The notes: a model not told the origin generated them from the letters alone. A stretch of 64,000 nucleotides of DNA from Pestalotiopsis fici W106-1 (GCF_000516985.1 NW_006917091.1:1130977-1194976), one strand, 5' to 3'. Numbered from the stretch's first letter, positions 24,183 to 37,281 are shown. Made by a program: numbers and translations.

Positions 24183-25644
24183 TTAAGTGGCATTAAAACT
24201 GTATCGGATTTTATGACCCTCGCCATGCTCAAGCACACTCCCTATTATCCTGCGTGCTACATCTGGGTCTACCTGATCCAATGTCAGCGTTATGCTTCCC
24301 CTCCCATTTTGATCTTGCCTAGTACTGTCGTGGGGTGAGTCGTCAACCAGATCGAGGCTGTCCTGAACACTCTCTCTACTGCTAGGATTACCATCACCTT
24401 CGGGCAGGCTGAAATAGCCAAGATCAAGCGATTCTGTATTTTGAAAGCCAAGCTCGTCCGTGGGCGTTCCACTCCACCACTGGTATTGAGGACTGGCAAA
24501 GTTTGAGGCGACTGATGCTTGGAATGGATCAAGCCAAGATATGCAAGCACTTTCTGGCGTTAACAAATCCGAGTTGGACTGTAGATGTTCCTGAGAGCCC
24601 GTCCAGCCGAAGCCTAACGGCTCCTGAATGCCTTGTCCGGCATCTGAGGATGGAACAGCATATCGCAAGCGTTCGATGCTGTTGCAGTCCATTGATTCTG
24701 GTGCGGTTATTGCATAGTGTTCAACCACAGACCCTTGGATCACCTGGTGATTTTGAGGCACTAATGAATCTACTGCATTGTGTTCAGAATGCTCGTTGTG
24801 TGTGCTACCGTCGTCATTTTCGGATTCCTCTCCCGCATCCGCATCCGCAAGCTTGCCGATCGTAGGGTCAAGATCTCGATTTGGGCTCGGCGGTTGGATG
24901 GCCTTGTTCCGGCTACGACGTTCGAGGAGGAGACTTCTGCAACTAGGTTTAATAAATGCCGCCAAAGGTTGTGTAATAATTATTGAACTCACCGATTTCG
25001 AATGTCATGGGCTGACCTATCAGGAAGCTCCAATGCCCCAATTTCCTTCCAATTGTTCCCGTGCATTGCTACGCCTTTTAACAACTTGGCGTCCTCCGCA
25101 GGGGTCCATGGAGAATGTTTCAATTCGGGTCCCAGCACGTGCTGCCATCTTTTGGCGCATTCTAGCCCGGTTCCCAATTAGCCAAAGCTACAAAAACACA
25201 ATACAGTTCAGGTTGGCGTACTCACGGTCTGCGTTGCGGTTTTGTACAATTGTTGCTACCTGGGACCATCTATAGAAAAGAAGCGTTGGATGGCTGAAGA
25301 TGGGAACACGGCGTGTCATCCTACCTGAATCCAAATCTGCTGACAGCTTGTTGTAGTCTTGCATCTTCTTCCTGAGTCCACGTTCCTTTCCTGATGGCCT
25401 GCTGGATCTTAGACCAGCGTTTACGGCAGTCTTTGTTTGTACGGCCTGGCAATGATAGAGCAATTTTGCTCCAGTTCTGGACACTTGAATCCTCAGCTAC
25501 TGCATATGTTACCAATTGGTTAGAAATTGTTGAAAGTCCAATTTGTCGTACATCTGGGGATGAATTACATTGAGTCTGAACCCTTTCTTTGAGGATATCG
25601 TCCTCGCCGCTTGTCCACCAGCGTCGTTCTCGTGTGGGGGGCAT
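24183..25644 (-). CDS. Three-repeat (R1R2R3) Myb/SANT transcription factor
   Basis: Start ATG at 25644 ([10 protein letters not shown]). About five exons, ending at 24183. Three SANT repeats lie in the N-terminal half. Repeat 1 is [12 protein letters not shown] plus [21 protein letters not shown]. Repeat 2 is [19 protein letters not shown] plus [14 protein letters not shown] and CAKRW. Repeat 3 is [19 protein letters not shown] plus [21 protein letters not shown]. Each shows the spaced Trp residues and the acidic EED-type helix start. An intron splits repeat 1 (after VQTQ), and others fall between repeat 2 halves. The C-terminal half is acidic and Ser-rich ([15 protein letters not shown]), a plausible activation region. 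It is divergent from the synthase and is the only regulator inside the cluster, so it is the best candidate for binding the shared 12-mer (inference). Confidence 0.85.
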
Positions 25645-26164
25645 CGCTGGTTCTGTGAGAGGGAGTATAGAACAATAACAATGTATCGGACTTCACATTT
25701 GAAGGTAATCACCAGTAAATACAGAGGAACTCCTCATTTGCAACCACAAATTTCAGCACTTCTCTCTTTTTGCGCAACATTACGGCTGGTGGATTGATGT
25801 CCTGAGGCGGCGGAGGCGGGGCGTAGGAGGCTGCGGGATTCTGATGCTGACGGCATTGGATAAATTGCCTGCCCTGTAACTATTGTCAGCTGACTGACTA
25901 GTGGTCGTCAGCATCCCGAACAAACGGGACCCCGGGACCGGTCCTAGCCTCAAAATAAGCGAGAAATGATATGATGCGAGAAAGCATGTTCAGATCCATC
26001 GGACATAGATCCATCTGACGGGGAGTGTTCTTTACGGGTCAGCCCGCAGCATAAAGGGACCCTGTCAGCCTTGGCAGCGCCACTCAGACACCACCGGAGG
26101 TCTAGATTAATCATAAGCGAGCGACTATCTATGCATGAAGGGACGAGGAGGATGGTGAGGCTGT

Positions 26165-26200
26165 TTGGCATAACGCTTGGCATAACGCTTGGCATAATGA
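26165..26200. repeat. 12-bp tandem repeat, three units
   Basis: TTGGCATAACGC occurs twice, followed by TTGGCATAATGA. It lies in the synthase promoter. Confidence 0.85.
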
Positions 26201-26394
26201 TAAAGAATCACCATTATCGTAGGACTCTTACTCGACCCGACCGCCCTGCCCCCCGCGTTCTATCTGACCCTCCCATTCAGCTTGCAGCATGTCCGTTTCA
26301 CAATAATACACGGTACCAATGATTTGATATAGACCAATGATATGTTATGGTCCTTTTGTTCAAAAAGGAAGCGAAACCTCTCGCTAAGCCTGTC

Positions 26395-26410
26395 GGACCC
26401 GAGTTGGGCC
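26395..26410. promoter_or_regulatory. Cluster motif site 3
   Basis: GGACCCGAGTTGGGCC. The reverse complement contains the exact 12-mer CAACTCGGGTCC, about 280 bp before the synthase start. Confidence 0.65.
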
Positions 26411-26686
26411 AGGCAGGTAATCAGTTCCAAGAGCATTTGGATGATACCATTCGTAGGTAGTAGAAGCGCTTAGAGATGATCTACTGTCTAGCGGTAAAGT
26501 GTCCGAAGTTATCGGCGACTATACGGGGCAAAGTAGTGGCCTGCAAGGGAGACAGTCGTCTTGTATATCATAGTCATGTTGTGTGTGTAATTGCTTGGTC
26601 GAGTTTGTTCTTGCCTAGTCTTGTACATCACTTTTTCAACTCATCACAACTCCTTTTAACAAGGAGAAATCAATTTCAGTGTCATC

Positions 26687-29600
26687 ATGTCTGTATCTAG
26701 TAAAGACGGCGTGTCTGCGATGGACATACCATCAGATGCTGTCGCCGTCGTGGGCATGGCCTGCAAATTCCCTGGTGCAGAGACACTTGACGAATATTGG
26801 AGCATCTTGGATGCGGGAGAATCAATGCTGAAAGATCCTCCCAACAACCATCTGCCAACACACAATCATCCGCGTAGCACCGAGAAATCGGTGTTTCACA
26901 GCAACTTCCTCAAAGATAATTCAAGTTTTGACAATCGCTTCTTCAAAAAGTCCAGCCGCGAGGCAGCTTCGATGGACCCGCAACAACGACTTCTGCTCGA
27001 AGTGTCATATCAAGCATTAGAGTCTTCCGGCTTCTTTGGGCCACGTCAGCCTGACCTGGACGTTGGCTGCTACATAGGAGTATGTGCATCCGACTACAAC
27101 GACAACGTCGCGAGCCACCCACCGAACGCTTTCTCGGCACTAGGCACGCTGAGAGCCTTTGCTCCAGGAAGAGTCAGTCACTTCTTTGGGCTGAGGGGAC
27201 CCTCGATTGCCTTGGATACGGCATGTTCTTCTTCAGCGGTCGCTATAGATGCCGCTTGCAAGGCTATACTTCATGGAGATTGCAGAAGCGCGATTGCGGG
27301 TGGTGTCTCGGTTTTCTCCAGTCCATTCTTTTACCAGAACCTTGCTGCAGCGTCCTTCCTCAGTCCCACTGGTGCGAGTAAGTCATTCGATGCTCGCGCC
27401 GATGGGTACTGTCGTGGAGAAGGCGTGGGGCTTGTTGTTTTGAAGCGGCTTGCAGACGCCATCTCGGACGGGGATACTGTGTTGGGAACCATTCTCGCCA
27501 CTTCGGTTAGACAAAGCAGCAACAAAGTCCCCATCACCGTCCCGTATAGCTCGTCGCAAACAGCATTGTACCGAAAGCTTCTTGACTCGGCCGGTATTGT
27601 TGCTGAAGATGTCACTTTCGTCGAGGCTCATGGTACAGGCACGCCTGTCGGTGACCCTCTTGAGTACGAGGCTATCAAAGAAGTGTTTGCCAAGAAACCA
27701 AGACAAGAACCTCTATACTTCGCATCCGTCAAGGGAAATATTGGACACACAGAGGGTGCTTCGGGAGTTGCTGGGTTGATCAAAACGATCCTTATGATGC
27801 AGAATCGTTCGATACCCAGGCAAGCCAATTTCGTGTCGCCACACCCCAAGATCTCACTTGTTCCAGGCCGCATTGCTATACCCACGGCAACTATTCCCTG
27901 GACTGCAGACAGAATGATTGCATGCGTGAACAACTATGGGGCGGCAGGTAGCATCGCCGCCATGCTTGTCAGCGAACCACCTCGCAAGAGTGTCAAGCAG
28001 ATTCACGGTAGACTCCATGAAAAAGTCCAATACCCTCTACTCATCACTGGTAATAGTCCCAAGAGTCTTGGTGATAACTGTGCCAGTGTTAGAGACTATG
28101 CACTATCAATGAGCAGCAAAGTCGGTTCAAGCGAGAACATCATAGCAGATCTCACTTTCAACCTGAGTGATAGGCAGAACCGAGCATTGCCTTATATGTT
28201 CACAACTACCATTTCCAACTTGTCGGAGCTGGATGAACAACTTCGTACTGCTGCATTCAACCCCAACTCTTCCCTTTATCAGAACAACCTCAAGCCGAAT
28301 CCGACTGTCCTTGTATTCGGTGGCCAGATCGGTCGGTCTGTGGATCTCAGCAAGCACGTTTTTGAGAGTTCAGGTCTGCTCCAAAAGTACCTTGACCAGT
28401 GCGACGGTATACTGAAAGGGCTGGGGTCTCGAGGCATCTACCCCGACATATTCGAGAACAAGCAAGCAGACGATGTGGTGATGCTTCAGACGATGCAATT
28501 TTCATTGCAATACGCGTGTGCACAGTCATGGATTGCCTGCGGGTTGAATGTAGATTGCATTGTCGGTCATTCCTTTGGCCAACTGGTTGCCTTGACAGTC
28601 TCCGGTGTCCTTTCCCTAGCAGATGGCCTCAAGTTTGTACATGGACGCGCTGTCTTGATGCGCGAGAGATGGGGCTCTGAAAAGGGCTCCATGGTAGCCA
28701 TTGAGGCCGATCGCGCTGACATTGAGGCACTAGTCGCATCTGTGCGAGGTGTCGAAGTGGCCTGCTTCAACGGCCCAAGAAGCCAAGTTCTGGTTGGATC
28801 TTCTTCTGACATTTCCAATGTTGTCGCGGCAATGACAAAGTCGAGCATGAGTGCCAAGGCAAAGATTCTAGATGTTACCCACGGTTTCCATTCCAGATTC
28901 TGCGATCCTATTCTCCCTGAATTGGAGAGACTGGCAAATGGTTTGACATTTAATCAACCACGAATCCACCTAGAGACAAGTTCTGTCAATGGCACTTGGC
29001 CAATCGCTACATCAAAGTTGTTGGCAGATCACACTCGCAGTCCTGTGTATTTCGAGGATGCAGTCAAACGCATCGAACAACGATTTGGGTCGTGTACATG
29101 GCTGGAAGCAGGTTCCAACACACTAGTCACCAACATGGCGCGTCGTGCGTTGAATGACCAGAAGGAGAAAATGAGCAGCCATGTCTTCTTCCCCATCAAC
29201 TTGAGTCGTGATGGTGCTCTGGGCGCACTGGCTGAAACAACCACGAATCTATGGAAACAAGGGCACCACGTCCAATACTGGCCATTCCACCACCAGAATG
29301 GTGGGTCCTATCAGGTTATGAACTTGCCTCCATATCAGTTTGAAAAGGCGCAGCATTGGTTGGACTTTGACTTCCCGTCGGCTGCAGCGCCTGAACCAGT
29401 TCAAGATAAGCTGGACGCATCTCAGGTCGAGACTGTGAAGTCAGAGCCGGAGCCAGAGCCGGAGCTGATAAGCTTCGCTGGATTCGGAGATGCTGATGCA
29501 GCCCATGAGGGGCAGAAACGCGCTATTTTCATCATTGATCCCCGTGTTGAAGAATGGAAGGCCCTCGTCAGCGGCCACTCGGTGTTACAGGAGCCTCTCT

Positions 29601-32600
29601 GTCCGGCACCACTGTACATTGAGTTGGTGCTTCAAGCAGCCAAGCAGCTTGCGGCAATTCAGAATATCCCTTCTGTTCCCTTCAGCCGTGTTGAAGATCT
29701 TGAGATGCCTTCACCTTTGGGCATGAGCCAAGATAAAATCATACAACTTGTTTTCACGCCGACCGACCACACGGGTTGCAAGTACACCTTTTCTTTCCAC
29801 GCACAGCCACGCCACGCAAACTCACGGAAAGAAGCATTGTTTTCGATACCAAAGGGCGCAACTACACACGCATCCGGAAAAGTCGAAATCCTTTTGACCA
29901 ACGACAATACTGTCACGTCTGAGTTTGAGAGAACCAGGAAGCTCTTGGAACGAATGCGCCCAGACCAGAATGAGGTCGGAGATGCGAGCAGCCAGGCCGT
30001 CAGTGGCCCACTTGTATACAAGCTCTTCTCCAGTGTTGTGCAGTACCATGATTTCTACCAGTGCGTCCGCAGCCTCAACAGCACCGGCGATGGCTCAGTC
30101 TTGGCACATGTGTCGCAACCTCAATCTGGACCTAGCTGCATTCAGTCGCTTCTGTCTATGCCGTTGGCAATTGACAACTTCTTCCAGGTCCCTGGAATCT
30201 ATGCAAACTGCCTTGCACCTTGTCCGTCATCTGAAGTCTTTGTATCCACGCACGTCGATCGCATTCAGATTTCGCCTGATTTCGCCAACTTACGAGCCGA
30301 GGAAAATGGCCAAGGCTGGGACGTCTTTGCCATGTCGACAGCTTTGAACGACAAAGAAATCACCAATGACATTTTTGTCACTGAAAAAGCCACTGGCAAA
30401 CTCATTTTCATCGCTTTCGGGGCAAAGTTTACCAGGGTACGAATTGCGGCCCTGGCCAAGATTCTATCACGAGCCAACTCTGGCGAAGTCGCACCAAGCA
30501 CTGCAGCGAAATTGCCTCCAAAAGCCCGTGTGGAATTTGTACAAGCTGCACCAACGGTACCTCAGGTGCAGCGTGCCGTGCCGGTTGTCTCTTCAGAGAC
30601 TCCACAGCACACCGCCACCCCAGTGCCTCAGCAGCAGCCAAAGCAACACCCATCGACGAATGGAAGCGTGTCTCTCGCACCGCCCGTGTCGATCATTCCG
30701 GCTCCTAGCACCGCCATTCCTAGGAAATCCCGAGTGGAAGGCGACCTTCGAGAAATGCTCAGCAAGATGACAGATGTTCCTGCCGACGATATCAAGGATG
30801 ATATCTTATTGATAGACCTCGGTGTTGACTCACTGATGGCCACGGAGGTGCTATCAGATATTCAGAAAATCTTCAACATTTCGATCTCACCGGATCTTCT
30901 TCAGGAACTGCAAACATTCGCATCTTTGCGTCGTTACCTTGATGGCCAGATGAGCGGACCAGAATCCGATAACCATCTGCCGGTTGTGGTGCCTTGGCAA
31001 ACACCAATCGTCCCTGCTGTATCACCAAACGCAACACTCGCACCTGAGATCGCCAGTCAAGAAGCAGAAGTGGACGATCGAACCGAGAAATCCTCAGTTG
31101 AATACGAGAGTTCCACCAGAGACTCCGATCAGGAACAGGATTTGACCGCACGGCTGGCAGACTTATTGAGTACGCACCTCGAGGTCCCAGTCGACGAGCT
31201 GGTAGCCTCACCTAATCTTGTGGACTTGGGTCTTGACTCGCTCCTCTGCATGGAGCTTATGAGCGACATTGATAAGGACTTGGGCGTCTCAATTGATCTT
31301 TCGGATCTCACGGGCGACGTCAACTTCGGCCACCTTGTCGACAAGCTTGTTGGTGAGCTCAGAACTACCAAGACAACCACTTCAAGCACACCCAAGTCAA
31401 CAAATACCTTCTCTTCCGGTGTCTCGACGCCACTTACCTCATCGCAAAGTGGCTCAGACGACGAGAGAGATGTTATGCCAACAAAGACTCAGGCACCGCG
31501 TATCTCGATGAATGGGCCCCTTGCAAGTGCAGCCGACGCATTTGAGAGCATCAAAGGCGACTATGATGAACAGGCAAAGCATTACAAATTCATTGACTTT
31601 TACACTTCAGTGTACGGGAAACAATCAGAGTTGGTGCTGGCCTACGTCGTAGAGGCATTCTTGGATCTTGGCGTCGATTTGAAGACATTGAGAGCCGGGG
31701 ACAGAATCCCTGCAATCAGTACTGTGCCAAAGCATGGTCGTATGATTGATGTCTTCCACAGAATTCTGCACCAGGCTAAAGTCGCTGATTACAATGGCGA
31801 AGCCTACTTCCGATCGGAGGTACCCATCAACCTAGCTCACTCCAGCGTCCTGTCGAGAGAGATCATAGCAGAGTTTCCTCAGCATGCCAAAGAACATATG
31901 CTACTTGATCTTTGCGGACCTAATCTGGCCAAATTCCTGACCGGCACCATGGATCCCCTCGCAGTTTTGTTTGGCAATAAAGCAAATCGGACAATTGTAG
32001 AAGACGTCTATGCTGAGGCCCCCATGTTTGTCATCATGTCACAGCTTCTCACCTCGTTCCTCGAGAAGACTCTCAGCACATCAACGCCCGGACCCAATGG
32101 CAAGTTCAAGATCGTTGAGTTGGGAGCAGGGACGGGCGCGACCACTCGTTGTGTTGTGGACCGTCTTGTCCAGCGGGGTATCCCCATCGAATACACCTTC
32201 ACCGATATCTCGCCTTCGCTGGTGTTGGGAAGCAAGCGCAAATTCACAAAATTCGACTGCATGAAATTTGGAACTATAGACATCGAGAAGGAACCTCCAG
32301 CTGAATATCTCGGGCAATTCGATATTGTGCTTGCAACCAACTGCATCCATGCCACAAGCAGTCTTCCCAACTCTCTTGCCAACATCAACAAGCTTTTGCG
32401 CCCCCACGGCTTCGTATCGCTTGTGGAACTGACCACTAGAAACTTCTGGTTAGACCTTGTTTTTGGTCTTCTGGATGGATGGTGGCTTTATGATGATAAC
32501 CGTCCTTATGTGCTCGCCACCCCGGAGTTCTGGGACCACACAATGCGAGACAAGGGATTCCAGCACGTTTCATGGACTGGCGGGCACTCACGAGAGTCCG

Positions 32601-33796
32601 AGGCCGTCAGAGTCATCACAGGTTTCAAACAACCTGTCCAGGATCCGTCGTCCTACAAAAGCACGCCTCAGGGAGTAAATGGCGGTACGGAAACGGTAGT
32701 CTTTAAGCATACTGACAAGAGACTTCCGTTACGGGCGGACGTGTATTACCCCTCGGCATCCCAGGCAACTGTTCACAAGACCTGGGTTCCTGGTATGGAA
32801 TAACCGATATCACCTGTACAAAACTCGAGCAGCAGCTGACACTGCTCTGATACAGGTCTGTTGGTTCACGGAGGCGGCCACGTGATGCTATCGCGTCAGG
32901 ACTTGCGACCGCGACAGATTCAGCTGCTTCTCGACAATGGTGTGTTGCCGGTGGCCGTGGACTATAGGCTGTGTCCGGAGACGACTATTCTGGAAGGACC
33001 GCTTGTTGACGTCAATGATGCATACGTCTGGCTTCGAAAAGCTCTGCCATCTCTAAAGCTGATGCAGACTGATATCAACAAAAAGCTAGACTCTACTCGG
33101 GCTGTCGTCATTGGGTGGTCGACCGGTGGAACACTGGCCATGTCCTTGTCGTGGACTTCACTTCCACGAGGGATCTCTCCTCCCGATGCAATTCTTGCAT
33201 TCTACTGCCCAACCGACTACCAAGACGAGTTTTGGACGAAGCCTAATATTCCGGAGCATTCCGATGCTTTTGCTAAAGAAAAGTACAACGTGATTGAAGG
33301 CGTCTTCCCAAGTCCCATCACTGCGTACAATGTACCCCCAACCACCGGATCGGCAGCGGGCTGGATTGCACCCAAAGACAAACGCAGCCGGGTGGTTCTT
33401 CACATGAACTGGTATGGCCAGACGCTTCCCGTGCTGTTCAAGGGTCTACCGTCAGCATCCGCCGTCGCTACACACGATGCAGCTCAATTCAATCATCTGG
33501 AGCAGCCGCCCGTTGAGGACATTGTCAAAGCTAGCCCATATGCACAGATCATTCGCGGAAACTACAGGTCTCCCACTCACGTGATCTTCGGCACGGGCGA
33601 CGATCTCATCCCGTGGAAGCAAGCTCAGCGGACTGTGGATGCAATGAGGGAGTCGGGTATCGACTGCGGATTGACTCTTGCTCCCGACCAGCCGCACTTG
33701 TTCGACATGTATCGTGACTCGGATGGATCACGATGGGGTTATGTTATGGAAGGATACAATTTCCTATTTTCCAGAATTGGGAGAGGAGAAGCATGA
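26687..33796 (+). CDS. Non-reducing polyketide synthase, KS-AT-PT-ACP-ACP-CMeT-hydrolase, lacking SAT
   Basis: Two exons (26687-32792 and 32856-33796, 63-nt intron) give 2,348 residues. KS (about 17-430): DTACSSS with Cys180, EAHGTGT with His315, NIGHTEGASG with His354. Malonyl-type AT: GHSFGQ with Ser629. Product-template domain: His964 (SGHSVLQEPL) and Asp1163 (AIDNFFQVPG). Two carrier domains: DLGVDSL with Ser1382 and DLGLDSL with Ser1518. C-methyltransferase (about 1640-1960): VELGAGTGATTR near 1808-1822. C-terminal alpha/beta hydrolase: HGGGH at 2040-2044, GWSTGG with Ser2124, and PDQPHLFDMY with the likely catalytic His. This is the domain order of synthases making C-methylated orsellinate-type acids, but the N-terminal starter-unit acyltransferase (about 350 residues) is missing: the KS begins at residue 17. 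The hydrolase should release a free acid, the substrate expected for the adjacent reductase. Divergent from the Myb gene; carries the cluster motif upstream. Confidence 0.93.
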
Positions 33797-35524
33797 TCTC
33801 ACTCCTGTTTGGTAGACAGTGTCTATGAGTCGCATACTGCTATGTAAGAATTAGTAGAAAAGAAGAAAATAAAAGGCAACAATGATACACGGTTTTATGA
33901 ATACATTCTGTCACTTTATTTCTCATTGTACCCAGCACTAAATGCAGGCTGTGAGCTATGCCATGAAAGATATTTCCTTCTTGCCTGGTCCAATGTGAAG
34001 AGGAACATGAGATCCAGGGAATTCCAGAAAGACATATAAGTTCCTGTTATTAATCTATAAAACAGAAGTGCTGAAAAGCTATTTACTATACCCGAACAGT
34101 TATTTTACAGTAGGCACTTATTGATACAGTGTTTGCAAGATGACCCTGAGACGGTGGTGGATTGATCATACCTACGAGGTCTGCGAACTACCGCATTGAG
34201 TAGGTAGGAAGCAATCGGAATCAACCTCGTAGCAAAGTTGTTAACGTACAATAACTAGTGTGGAGCTTCACATTTTGTTCAGCTAGTATACTGGTCTGGT
34301 GCGAAAAAAGTCTACTACTGAATCAACAGTTGAGATTCTTAACGAGATCTAATGACGGACTTAGAGCAACCACTCCGAGATGCGTTTCTAAATACAGGTA
34401 GTATGTACATTTGTAGCTAGATGCACGGTTTTTGCTCCGGTAGCATCTATGCAAAGTCCGGTAAACCAGCCTCTACCTAAAGCACCAGCCATTGTCGTGG
34501 GCGTTGCTAAAGGTATTCATCTCGTGAGCTTCATTGCCAGGCCCGTGGTCGCGTCGTAACCTGCGCCTAACAAGCTGGGAGATGCTTTTGATACCCGGCT
34601 GGTAAAATACCTACTCTATCTCTTCGAGGGAATGCCCGCGTGTTTCTGGCATGTAGGCCGCAAAATCCTGGACTCGCCTCGGGCCGCAGTGTCGTGCGCC
34701 CCATGGGCTATGTCGGTACATCGCCGTTGTCCGCCTTGAATTGTCAGGAACACACAACAAGTGTAATTAGACCAATATCTATGTAGGTATGCTGGCCTAG
34801 CTCTACGTAAAGGCAAAGCTCTGACCAGTCCATTCGAAGCAGGCTACCTGAGCATATTCCCATGTGCATGGTTTGTTATAGCCGCGGGCCTTTGAGCCAA
34901 ATCTTTGATCTCGTTAGTAAAAGTTTTTCCAACAAGACGATTACGAGCACTAGCTTAACATTGCTAAAAGTAGGTTTCCCACTGCTTTCTGGAGGGGCGA
35001 CAGCGACACGCGCCTCAACAGGAGCTTGTTGCACCAGGTGGATGATGCCTTATCGGATGAATAAATCGAATGGTTGGAGAAACGTTGGTAGACAAAAGTT
35101 TGATGTTCAAGTGCGTGCTCAGCTTGTTAGAAGTGTATAAAATGACCTACGCTGGGATTTATCCTTCCTTTGAATGCACACAGTAGGAATATAGCCAATG
35201 TGTATGTACGTATTTATGGGCGAGCGACAATTTAGGTGGGTAACAGGCGATACTCTAGGCCCTAGTGTTCCAAATCGGTCCGGGATTGGCTGTATGCACC
35301 GTTGGTGTTGGTGCTGGGGTACTTCTTGCCTGATATTGCAAGACCAACGATGTAAGGGGCTGGAATAGATAGTAGGACACCTGCCTACCTACGTATATCG
35401 AATTGCACATAAAAAGCCGAAATTGCATCCTCCGCTTCCCCAGACCTGCTATCGCGCCTTATGTACAGATTTTGTACCCTGATTATTGGTTTCCACTATC
35501 ATCAGGTATCTGTCAACCATCGTC
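33797..35524. other. 1.7-kb AT-rich intergenic region
   Basis: Lies between the synthase and P450-1. It holds a repeat copy at 34245-34303 and one partial cluster motif, CCTCGGGCC, at 34677-34685. No gene is supported. Confidence 0.5.
34245..34303 (+). repeat. Solo copy of the MITE-like repeat found at 57.7 and 58.2 kb
   Basis: Shares an unbroken 32-bp core (34255-34286, including GTGTGGAGCTTCACATTT) with the right-hand copy at 58219-58301. An internal stretch of roughly 20-25 bp before the core is missing. No inverted partner is seen nearby. Confidence 0.7.
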
Positions 35525-37281
35525 ATGGAGCTTTTAAATACTGTCGAGCAAATCGCTGCTTATTCCTTTTGCGGCGTGATCATTGGCGTAGGTCTGCCTA
35601 CCACCTGCAACTCTTGTGCACGCTAAAGTTTATGGAAAATGCCAGATTGCCGGTGTTCTGAGTTATCGACTACTTCTTCACCCGCTCAGCGACTACCCAG
35701 GACCATTGATCGCAAAACTTACTGACGGCCGAAATGGCTATTATTCCCTACTGAGGGATCTGCATCTAGTCAGTCTTCGGGATCACCGAAAGTTCGGCCC
35801 AGTAGTCAGGCACGGGCCAAACAAGCTTTTGTTCAATACCGTCAAGGCTTTACACGGTATGTACTAGACAATGTAATGTGATACCAGATGCTAACCAGCT
35901 CAAGACATATACGACAATGACAGGGTGCTCAAGTCCCATGTGTATACTGTCACTGTTCAATCTCCCGGTGTTTGTAATTCGTTCAATGTCATCGATCCAC
36001 GAGAACACCGGGCAAAGCGGAAAATACTTGGACAAGTCATCAACGAGGGCGGAATGCGAATTTTTGAGGATACAATGATCGGCCAGATTGATATCTTCAT
36101 TAAGTTGATTCGTTCTTCCTGTGACGGGCCTGAGCCCGTGAACCTATCTACCCGTCTTGACTATCTAACTTGCGATATAGTGGGACTTCTCTCATTCGGT
36201 TATCACCTCCGCCTTCAAACTAATTCAGACAATCGTTTCATGATGAGAGGAATGTACTATGGGAATTACTTCAGCAACACCCGGATGCAATACTACCGCC
36301 TCCATCAGTTCCGACTTGGGAGAATTATTCAGCACCTCAGCAAAGCTACCCTAGAGAAATATAAGCGGTTGATGGAGAAAATGATCACAGAGCGCATCTC
36401 GAACGACAATCCCTTGACTCACGATCTTTATGCGGTTGCCTCGCAAGCTAACCGAGATGAGGAAACTCTGGGAGGAAACGTTCGAATGAGTGATATCTGG
36501 TCTGAGGCAGTGGTATTTTTCCCTGCGGGTACGTGTTTTCGTTGCTTGAGGTAAAACATTGCATGCTGACAGTGATGGTATAGGTGCTTTTTCAGTATCT
36601 ACGGCAACGTGTGCTTTGTTCTTTTACCTCTCACGAGACAAGATGCGCACCGCGAAATTGCAGAAAGAAATACGCTCAACATTCAGGAATCCAGCTGAGA
36701 TCAGAAGTGGACAGCAACTCTCAAGCTGCCATTATCTGCGCGCATGCATTGATGAAGCGCTACGTATTGCAACACCAATACCCGGCACGCCATGGCGAGA
36801 GGTTGAATCCACGGACTCGAAACCTCTGATTGTGGATGGACATGTGGTACCGGCCGGCACCCAGATTGGTGTCAATGCTTACGCTATTCATCACACCGAG
36901 GAGTATTTTCCCAATCCGTATTCATTCGACCCTGAGCGCTGGTTGGCATCTGAGACACCAGAGCAGCAGTTGAAAGCGATGCGTGAAGCTTTTTCTCCCT
37001 TCTCAATTGGTTCACGGGCATGCACTGGCAAAGCCATGGCTTACCTTGAGACCAGTCTCATCATGGCCAAAGCAATTTGGCATTTTGATTTTGAGCTACC
37101 TGCGGGTCCATTGGGCAAAGTGGGTGGTGGACAGCCAGGCAACAGCAACGGCAGGCATCTTCCTAACGAGTATCAGATTCATGATGTTCTTTCTGCAGCA
37201 CATGACGGTCCCCTTTTGAAATTTCGTTTGAGGGGTGGTATTGAGGATAATTTGGCAACTGATGGCCTGTCATTCCAGTGA
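35525..37281 (+). CDS. Cytochrome P450 (cluster P450-1) with atypical I helix
   Basis: Four exons (35525-35591, 35629-35856, 35905-36538, 36594-37281) give 538 residues from MELLNTVEQIA. The first intron would be only 37 nt, so that junction is the least certain. The anchor is followed by SYRLLLHPLSDYPGP. C helix: REHRAKRKILGQ. K helix: DEALR. PERF-like: FDPERW. Haem loop: FSPFSIGSRACTGK with the thiolate Cys. The I helix reads FFPAGAFSVSTAT, so the usual acid-Thr pair (AGxDT) is replaced by AFSVST. Most P450s need that pair for O2 activation. It follows the synthase on the same strand and should act on the polyketide or its prenylated form. Confidence 0.85.

Larger units (their letters stand above)
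25645..26686. promoter_or_regulatory. Shared divergent promoter, Myb regulator / polyketide synthase
   Basis: 1,042 bp. Contains the palindrome GGACCGGTCC (25935-25944), a 12-bp tandem triplet (26165-26200) and cluster motif site 3. No SAT-domain coding sequence is visible in any frame here. Confidence 0.55.

Noticed and set aside
25935..25944. GGACCGGTCC palindrome as a regulator site
   Set aside because: Single occurrence, unrelated to the repeated cluster motif, so not enough evidence.
25645..26686. Possible separate SAT-domain gene or exon before the synthase
   Set aside because: Frames here are short and show no acyltransferase motif.
28567..28857. Antisense open frames over the synthase
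   Set aside because: Shadow frames of a strongly coding region on the other strand, with no domain.
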